A DNA stretch of 8,145 nucleotides, from contig JAYRWN010000380.1 of assembly GCA_041917975.1 (NCBI GenBank), positions 1 through 8,145 of the forward strand, read 5' to 3'. The first letter of the stretch is position 1. Every line of letters begins with the position of its first letter. Source of the DNA: JAYRWN01 sp041917975 (GTDB lineage: Bacteria > Bacteroidota > Bacteroidia > Chitinophagales > Saprospiraceae). The notes below the pieces were generated by a model, which searched no databases, had not been told where the DNA came from, and saw only the letters and a list, made by a program, of their open reading frames with translations. Position numbers and translations under genes: made by a program. Of the stretch, positions 1 to 4,718 are shown piece by piece.

Positions 1-1053
1 GGTTTAGCTCAAGAAGATACCTCATCAGCCACCCGCACCAAACTGCTGCGCGATGTCGCTATATTTCCGGTGCCGGTTGTTTTTCGATTTCCGGAAACCG
101 GTTGGGGTGGTGGCGTAGCGATGACTTCAGCTTTTTCTTTTTCCCGGGATGCTCTGGGATCAAAGCCGTCTCAATTATCTGCCGGGATTACTTACACCCA
201 GAATAAACAAATTCTATTTTTTATCCCTTTTAATCTTTTTCTGGATAATGGCCGCTATTACATTAATGGGGATAATGGCTGGTTTCGTTACAATTTCTTC
301 TATTATGGCATCGGAGAGAAACGGGTGCCTGAAGAGCGGTTTGATGTAACTTTTCCACGCATTCGTTTATTGGCTACCAAACAAATTCGCAAAAACATGT
401 ATGCCGGCGTAAGGTTTCAGTTTGAAACCTATGATGTCACCAAAACGGCCGGGGGTGGAGAATTAGGCAGTGGCCGCATCGCCGGCAGTGATTACAGTAG
501 GACGATTTCTTTGGGCCCAGCCTTAGTACGGGATACGCGCGATGCAGTTTTTTATCCGCGCAAGGGGGCATTCGGAGAGTTATACCTGTTACCTACCCTG
601 AAAGCTATTGGTGCCGATCATAATTTTGTGCGCCTGTACGCCGATTATTCAACGTATCAGAGTTTTGGATCTAAAAAATGGGTTTGGGCAAATAATTATT
701 TAGCTAGTTTTATCTGGGGTAAACAAGTTCCCTTCAGCCAATTATCTTTTCTGGGTGGCCCCAAGAAAATGCGTGGCATTTATGAAGGATTTTTTCGTGA
801 TCACAACAGCCTGTTAATCCAAAGTGAATGGCGCTGGGAAGTGTGGAAACGGCTAGGTTTGGTGGGTTTTGGTGCCATGGGCTGGCTGGGTAATCAAGAA
901 GATGTCATACGACTGGGTAAACCGAAATTCACCTATGGCGCAGGCGTGCGCATTACCGGACATAAAAAAAACCATTTGAACATACGGCTTGATTATGGCT
1001 TGTCCCCATATGGCAAAGGGAATTTTTATGCTACTATCGGGGAAGCATTTTAA
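1..1053 (+). CDS. Omp85/BamA-TamA-family outer membrane beta-barrel protein, 5' end missing
   Basis: The frame is open from base 1, so the gene begins upstream of the window; the GTG at 70 is inside the barrel and is not the start. The first residues (GLAQEDTS) look like a signal-peptide end followed by the mature protein. About 350 residues are visible, enough for a 16-strand barrel without POTRA domains, a layout common in Bacteroidota. Omp85 signatures are visible: a DTRD-then-FYPRKG motif near residues 178-189, where the family has a conserved D-x-R-D/P-x-x-G strand, and GGPKKMRGIYEGFFRD near 252-266, corresponding to the (V/M)RG(F/Y) lid-lock motif of barrel strands 12-13. Alternating aromatic and polar residues run throughout, and the chain ends in phenylalanine (ATIGEAF), as expected for a C-terminal beta-signal. 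It should lie in the outer membrane. Without POTRA domains, a role in BamA-like assembly cannot be assumed. Family call is firm; function is unknown. Confidence 0.85.
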   Translation, partial: GLAQEDTSSATRTKLLRDVAIFPVPVVFRFPETGWGGGVAMTSAFSFSRDALGSKPSQLSAGITYTQNKQILFFIPFNLFLDNGRYYINGDNGWFRYNFFYYGIGEKRVPEERFDVTFPRIRLLATKQIRKNMYAGVRFQFETYDVTKTAGGGELGSGRIAGSDYSRTISLGPALVRDTRDAVFYPRKGAFGELYLLPTLKAIGADHNFVRLYADYSTYQSFGSKKWVWANNYLASFIWGKQVPFSQLSFLGGPKKMRGIYEGFFRDHNSLLIQSEWRWEVWKRLGLVGFGAMGWLGNQEDVIRLGKPKFTYGAGVRITGHKKNHLNIRLDYGLSPYGKGNFYATIGEAF

Positions 1054-1077
1054 TGTTCTGCGGATAAAATCTTATTT

Positions 1078-1097
1078 TTTATTTCTCCTGAAATAAA
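1078..1097 (+). terminator. possible weak hairpin downstream of the barrel gene
   Basis: Eight paired bases (TTTATTTC at 1078-1085 with GAAATAAA at 1090-1097) enclose the loop TCCT, 24 bases after the barrel stop codon. The stem has one G-C pair and no clear T-run after it, so it may be only A+T-rich sequence. It lies where a terminator would be expected because the next gene starts 180 bases later. Confidence 0.25.
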
Positions 1098-1171
1098 TTT
1101 CTGTGGATACGTCAAAGTTTATTCCTGATCATAAGCTTTTCTCAGCCAGACAACATGTGAACAGGTTTATT

Positions 1172-1202
1172 TTGAATTTTTTTATTACAAAGGTATTATA
1201 AT
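1172..1202 (+). promoter_or_regulatory. possible promoter for the lipoprotein gene
   Basis: TTGAAT (1172-1177) and a perfect TATAAT (1197-1202) lie 19 bases apart in an A+T-rich stretch 75 bases before the lipoprotein start. The spacing is wider than the usual 17. Bacteroidota primary promoters normally show TTTG and TAnnTTTG; the TTTG at 1171-1174 overlaps this site but no TAnnTTTG follows at the right distance. The assignment rests only on position and base composition. Confidence 0.2.
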
Positions 1203-1276
1203 GCTATGCCGGGGCTGGTAATAAATTTACCTGTCTTTTCTCTGCAGAGCAGGTACTCCTTTTGTAATTTTAGACG

Positions 1277-1681
1277 ATGAAAAGGATTTTAGGGTTAAAG
1301 CTAGTTTTATTGGTTTTAGCGGTGAGTTGCACTAAAGAAAATAGCCTGAATGATTTGACTAATTTGGATTGCCGGAGTCTTAGTGTTAAAAAAATAGTTA
1401 TGTATGACCTCCCTGGCGGTCAGGACTACGTAGACATCACGATACAAAATACCTGCCAGCGCTGCAGCGGGGCATTGTTTGGCCATATGACCATTTATTT
1501 ATTACATCGTGTATCATTGGATACGCTGGCTTTTTCGTCCTGGTGGGAATTTCCACTCATACCGAATAAGGAAACCATTACTTATTCACTGCGCGCCTCA
1601 ACGGTCGATTTACCGGCCTCAAAAGATTTGCAGGTCTATATTCCGTTTATATGTGTGGATATACCCAATAAATCGAACTAG
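1277..1681 (+). CDS. small lipoprotein of unknown function
   Basis: The protein has 134 residues. The N-terminus is a lipoprotein signal peptide: basic MKR, a leucine/valine-rich core, and the lipobox LAVSC with the lipidated cysteine at 18. The mature part is about 116 residues, mostly predicted beta strand, with cysteines at 32, 60, 63 (a CxxC) and 126 that could form disulfides in the periplasm. I recognise no domain. The ATG at 1277 is chosen because it puts the signal peptide at the very N-terminus; no G-rich ribosome site precedes it, as is usual in Bacteroidota. It should be membrane anchored and face the periplasm or cell surface; the residues after the cysteine (TKEN) are not acidic enough to argue for surface export. 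Its last 17 codons and stop lie in a 70-bp sequence repeated at 3486-3555. It was probably once directly convergent with the aminopeptidase gene now at 3537-4643. Confidence 0.75.
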   Translation: MKRILGLKLVLLVLAVSCTKENSLNDLTNLDCRSLSVKKIVMYDLPGGQDYVDITIQNTCQRCSGALFGHMTIYLLHRVSLDTLAFSSWWEFPLIPNKETITYSLRASTVDLPASKDLQVYIPFICVDIPNKSN

Positions 1682-1696
1682 GCCAGTGGTCCGGTA
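1627..1696 (+). repeat. left copy of a 70-bp direct repeat (att-like)
   Basis: Matches 3486-3555 at 68 of 70 positions with a constant offset of 1,859 bases; mismatches are at 1667 (A versus G) and 1678 (C versus T). This copy holds the real 3' end of the lipoprotein gene (codons 118-134 plus stop TAG at 1679-1681). Read on the minus strand it also holds the last five codons (TGPLA) and a TAG stop (1680-1678) of an aminopeptidase-gene end that is cut off from its gene by the insert. Similarity stops abruptly at 1697. Confidence 0.95.
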
Positions 1697-1995
1697 CCAC
1701 AAAATAATCGTTCGTTTAGGATGTTTTTCTGCCATTTGGAAACTTGTTTGAAGAAAATTCATAAATTTAATTGTTATTAACTCTTTGTATACCAAGGTAT
1801 TATATAAAAATGTATTTTTGTAACAAAAGTGTTAAAAACGGAATTCCGAATTTGAATTAAATAAAAACACATTGATTATCAGAGCATTGTAAAAATTTTA
1901 CTATTGCTAAATAAATAAATCAAATATAAATCGGGGCCTGAGTGGACAATTAATCCAACTTCTCCACCATTTTATAAATTTAGAAATAAAATCCA
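1697..1995. other. A+T-rich noncoding stretch inside the insert
   Basis: No coding frame of any quality is visible here. It holds a perfect 10-bp palindrome CGGAATTCCG (1839-1848) next to further GAATT copies at 1848 and 1854, and an imperfect inverted repeat at 1884-1907 (GTAAAA/TTTTAC around one base, with GCA/TGC outside). These could be protein-binding sites or chance in A+T-rich DNA. On the minus strand it is the 3' flank of the cargo gene; the only stem there is GTGGA/TCCAC (1942-1946 with 1965-1969) with an 18-base loop, so no convincing terminator is visible. An exact TAnnTTTG box (1813-1820) has no partner TTTG at promoter distance and no gene downstream on its strand. Confidence 0.6.
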
Positions 1996-3456
1996 CTAAG
2001 CCCAATAAGGGACATATAAACTAAATTTTTTCGACTCACTCTCGGGATCCTTAGGTTTAATTTTTCCGGCATCTATCGCGTCTTTAATTAGTTTGGAAAT
2101 TTGTGCTGCTTGTTTGTCGTGCATGCCAAATCGTTTCCTCAGAGAAGCATTGCTGAATCCACCATGTCCAAAATACATAATGATACTATGCTGGTAACAG
2201 GCTTCGATACGTTCATCATTACTCATCGCGGCAAATTTGCGAGGTGAGAATATTGTGACTTTAAAAGCATTTTCAAACTCCTCAAATTTTAGTGGGGGTA
2301 AACCGAAAAGCTCAATTGCTGTTACTGCTTTTTCAAATCCTGAACCCCGCTCTTCACAAATGTTGTATCTGCGGAATGCAGCAGCTAATATTTCGTTTCT
2401 TGATTCTGGCGTAGTCCTAATTAACCTATCTATTTTCTTTGTGGGGAGCAGTTTGCCAGGATTAGTAAACTCTATTCGGTCTTCAAATATTTCAATCATT
2501 GGCCCACTTCCTCTAATTGTAAAGTCTTGGTGGATCAAACAATTAGCAGTTAATTCGCGAATGGCAATTTCCGGATAAACAGATGTATCATGCCTCAAGG
2601 CATTTTTAACAACCTCGCTGCCCGGTAACAATCCACTAATGAACTGAATCAGTCCTTCAAAACCGATCGCATATCCTTTAGTTCCTGGATATTCTTTGCT
2701 TCCTTTAACTTTATTTTTTCCTTCATATTTTATAAGCCGAACTGCTTTGCGACTTAGGCCATCAAATCTGTTTTGGTCTTTAGCTGCTGCGACAGCTCCA
2801 AAATTAGTGATATAATAGCCCTTGCCATCTACATCTACAATCATCTTTTCGTCTTTAAGCCATGCCAAAATTTCGGGAATATTGCTAGGTACAGGTTTGC
2901 CAACCATATGCATTACTTTATCGTATTCCAATAAAGTGATGATTTCCACATCATTCAATAATTTAGACGAATGCAGCTCCTCCCAAGTCGGAGATTTACT
3001 GTTAATCATTAATGCTCCTACCTCTTGCCGAGATGCTTTGCGGGTTGTACCTCCACTACGGATAAATGTTTCCTCAATACTTTTACCATTCAGATGTACA
3101 GGTTTGATGGCGCTTTCCTTGATGTAAACAAATAGGATGGGTTTACCTCTGAATTCTTCAATGCTGTGATCAATACTAACTAAAGGGTTAACCCCATCTC
3201 TGCAAATCGATCCAAGCCGTTCAACGATATTGTCAGTACTCTGTTTAGTGATACCTAAAATGGCGCTAGTTTTATTGTCAATACCAAAAGCTAGAAATCC
3301 GCCACCAGGTAAATTTGAAAAAGCGGCGATATGTTTACATAGTTTTTCATTATTATTAGATAGATCAGCCTTCCAGTCTAACTCGTTTAGTTCACTTGGG
3401 ACTTTTCCCAGTGACTTATCCAACCACATAATTGCTTTGGCTATCCAGTTTTTCAT
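1996..3456 (-). CDS. Schlafen AlbA_2-domain protein with GHKL/RecG-C-terminal-like ATP-binding domain
   Basis: The protein has 486 residues. Residues about 21-148 fit the Schlafen AlbA_2 domain: the start motif SELNELDWK, then AAFSNLPGGGFLAFGID (44-60) matching the family's A-F-x-N-x-x-G-G-x-x-x-x-G-x-x, and FIRSGGTTRKAS (131-142) near the end. Residues about 298-385 resemble the HATPase_c_4 domain (COG2865, once called RecG C-terminal-like): ELTANCLIHQDF (301-312, with E301, N305, H309, D311), DRIEFTNPG (326-334), and the glycine loop ERGSGF (369-374). The last 70 residues look like a winged helix. Such proteins are usually listed as predicted transcriptional regulators or nucleic-acid-binding ATPases, and relatives occur in accessory and defence-linked DNA; the substrate is unknown. 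The ATG at 3456 follows A-rich sequence, and the domain starts soon after it. It is the only gene in the insert, read in the same direction as the aminopeptidase gene that ends 80 bases upstream, so read-through transcription is plausible. Confidence 0.88.
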   Translation of the reverse strand: MKNWIAKAIMWLDKSLGKVPSELNELDWKADLSNNNEKLCKHIAAFSNLPGGGFLAFGIDNKTSAILGITKQSTDNIVERLGSICRDGVNPLVSIDHSIEEFRGKPILFVYIKESAIKPVHLNGKSIEETFIRSGGTTRKASRQEVGALMINSKSPTWEELHSSKLLNDVEIITLLEYDKVMHMVGKPVPSNIPEILAWLKDEKMIVDVDGKGYYITNFGAVAAAKDQNRFDGLSRKAVRLIKYEGKNKVKGSKEYPGTKGYAIGFEGLIQFISGLLPGSEVVKNALRHDTSVYPEIAIRELTANCLIHQDFTIRGSGPMIEIFEDRIEFTNPGKLLPTKKIDRLIRTTPESRNEILAAAFRRYNICEERGSGFEKAVTAIELFGLPPLKFEEFENAFKVTIFSPRKFAAMSNDERIEACYQHSIIMYFGHGGFSNASLRKRFGMHDKQAAQISKLIKDAIDAGKIKPKDPESESKKFSLYVPYWA

Positions 3457-3485
3457 ATTTTCAAATTGTTATTCAAATAAAAGTC

Positions 3486-3555
3486 TTTGCAGGTCTATAT
3501 TCCGTTTATATGTGTGGATATACCCGATAAATCGAATTAGGCCAGTGGTCCGGTA
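3486..3555 (+). repeat. right copy of the 70-bp direct repeat (att-like)
   Basis: Counterpart of 1627-1696. It contains the real 3' end of the aminopeptidase gene (last five codons TGPLA and stop TAA at 3539-3537). On the plus strand it carries a detached copy of the lipoprotein gene's last 17 codons and TAG stop (3538-3540), with no start in front of it. The base differing at 3526 changes the detached lipoprotein tail from N to D (IPNKSN to IPDKSN). The other difference, at 3537, is silent in the lipoprotein frame and changes the aminopeptidase stop from TAG to TAA. Similarity to the left copy ends sharply at 3556; on the left only a short gapped AAAAG match precedes the core. Confidence 0.95.
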
Positions 3556-4643
3556 AAAACACCATTTTCATAAATTAACTGACCGTCCGCATATATTTTT
3601 CCACCCTGGCGCATGTCAGTTATCATGTCCCAATGTACGCTAGACTGGTTCTTGCCACCACATTGATAATAACTTTGTCCTACCGCGAGGTGAATGCTCC
3701 CACCGATTTTTTCATCGAACAGAATATTTTTAGTAATTTGTTGAATCCGGTAGTTGGTACCAATAGCTGCTTCTCCAAAATAGCGCGTACCTGGAATAGT
3801 AAAAATTTGATCCAGAAAATCCTGGCCTTTGGTTGCGGTCCAGTGTTCTATGCGTCCATTTTTGACGTCCAGGCGAATGTTTTCCACTTCGTGTCCCATA
3901 TAAATGGCCGGATAACTAAAATACACCTGCCCTTCCACACTATCTTCCACCGGTGCGGTAAATACTTCTCCGCTGGGCATGTTGGCGCGGCCGTCCGAAT
4001 TAATCCAGGTGCGTCCGGCTACAGAAAAACCGATATCCGTGCCAGTATTAACATACCGTAAATGGGTGCAGGCGTTCAAATAATCCACTACCTTTTGTTG
4101 TTGCTCACGTACAGATAACCAGGCTAGCTGGGCATCATCCTCATCCAGGCGACAAGCTTTCAAAATAAACTGGCGGTATTCTTCGAGGGACATGCCGGCT
4201 TCCTGGGCGGCCGCATGCGTGGGATATTGGCAAAGGCAACGGCGCATAGACCCATCACCGGTGCGTTTAAAATAGACTTCATTGAGCGGTTTGAGCGCGT
4301 TCTGACGGATTTTTATTTTTTCAGCCGGATTATTTTGTTCTTCGCGTAAATTGAACGGTGCCCGGATCACCAGGTAAGCATCAAAATGTTCGAAGATATG
4401 AGCTTGCAGCGGGTTTACCCATTGTAATTGGTCCTCACCGGCTTCAGTGAGAAATATTTTCTCCTGTTCATCAAACGACAGTTTGATTTCCACATGCGCT
4501 CCACGCCGCAGACCCAGGCGATACACCTCGCGCACCAAAGGTTCTGCCAGGAGGGTAGAGGTTACATATATTTTGTCGCCGGGCTTTACAGCCAGGCAAT
4601 AGTCGATAAGTAGGGCGGCGTATAGTTCCAAAAATGTTGGCAT
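3537..4643 (-). CDS. M29-family metallo-aminopeptidase (AmpS/AmpT-like)
   Basis: The protein has 368 residues from the ATG at 4643. A TTG at 4658 would add five residues, but the ATG fits the family N-terminus (MPTFLELYAALLIDYCLAV) and has an A-rich leader. M29 enzymes are two-metal exopeptidases that remove N-terminal residues from peptides. All six metal ligands known from Thermus AmpT have candidates here: E226 (PSGEV), E291 (GEAAIG), H318 and Y325 (HLAVGQSY), and H337 with D339 (HWD). The spacings agree with AmpT except for a shorter interval before HWD. The GA.V substrate-domain region (about 48-51) is also present. At 368 residues it is somewhat shorter than AmpT (about 408). No signal peptide is visible, so it should be cytosolic. 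It starts 75 bases after the ATPase gene on the same strand and may share its transcript. Its last five codons lie in the 70-bp repeat, but the gene is intact. Confidence 0.9.
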   Translation of the reverse strand: MPTFLELYAALLIDYCLAVKPGDKIYVTSTLLAEPLVREVYRLGLRRGAHVEIKLSFDEQEKIFLTEAGEDQLQWVNPLQAHIFEHFDAYLVIRAPFNLREEQNNPAEKIKIRQNALKPLNEVYFKRTGDGSMRRCLCQYPTHAAAQEAGMSLEEYRQFILKACRLDEDDAQLAWLSVREQQQKVVDYLNACTHLRYVNTGTDIGFSVAGRTWINSDGRANMPSGEVFTAPVEDSVEGQVYFSYPAIYMGHEVENIRLDVKNGRIEHWTATKGQDFLDQIFTIPGTRYFGEAAIGTNYRIQQITKNILFDEKIGGSIHLAVGQSYYQCGGKNQSSVHWDMITDMRQGGKIYADGQLIYENGVFTGPLA

Positions 4644-4718
4644 TGGGTTTTTTGGCAAATTAATTAAATAATTTTTGGCTGTGGAATACCTTTAATCGCT
4701 TAAGTGTATTTGTACACA

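Larger units (their letters stand above)
1697..3485. mobile_element. putative single-cargo genomic insert between 70-bp direct repeats
   Basis: This is the unique DNA between the two copies of the 70-bp repeat; with one copy it makes a 1,859-bp unit. It carries one full gene (minus strand, 1996-3456) and about 300 bp of A+T-rich noncoding DNA. Hand counts of G+C in two 60-base samples of the insert gene (2041-2100, 2701-2760) give 38% and 35%, against 62% and 50% for two samples of the ATPase gene (5461-5520, 5701-5760). I see no recombinase, transposase, tRNA or terminal inverted repeats, so it is either non-autonomous, a remnant, or the product of recombination by host or trans-acting enzymes. 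A 70-bp duplication is far longer than the target duplications of ordinary DDE transposons. That it is an insertion is strongly supported by the repeat geometry; the mechanism is inferred. Confidence 0.7.

Noticed and set aside
70..1053. Barrel gene starting at GTG 70
   Set aside because: The frame is open to base 1 and the residues before it read as the end of a signal peptide and the start of the mature protein, so the start is outside the window.
1813..1820. Exact TAnnTTTG box on the plus strand as a Bacteroidota promoter
   Set aside because: The nearest upstream TTTG (1784-1787) is 25 bases away rather than about 19-20, and no plus-strand gene follows.
1697..3485. Insertion sequence or transposon with terminal inverted repeats
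   Set aside because: No inverted ends match between 1697 onward and the sequence before 3485, no transposase is encoded, and a 70-bp duplication does not fit DDE target duplications.
3486..3540. Plus-strand lipoprotein tail at the right repeat as a separate gene or pseudogene
   Set aside because: It is only the copied end of the lipoprotein gene, with no start, and is explained by the direct repeat.
4641..4658. TTG start at 4658 for the aminopeptidase
   Set aside because: The ATG at 4643 is five codons further in, fits the family N-terminus, and ATG is much more likely than TTG here.
4704..4717. GTGTA/TACAC hairpin after the ATPase stop as a terminator
   Set aside because: Only five paired bases and no T-run on the minus strand; the aminopeptidase gene follows on the same strand within 75 bases.
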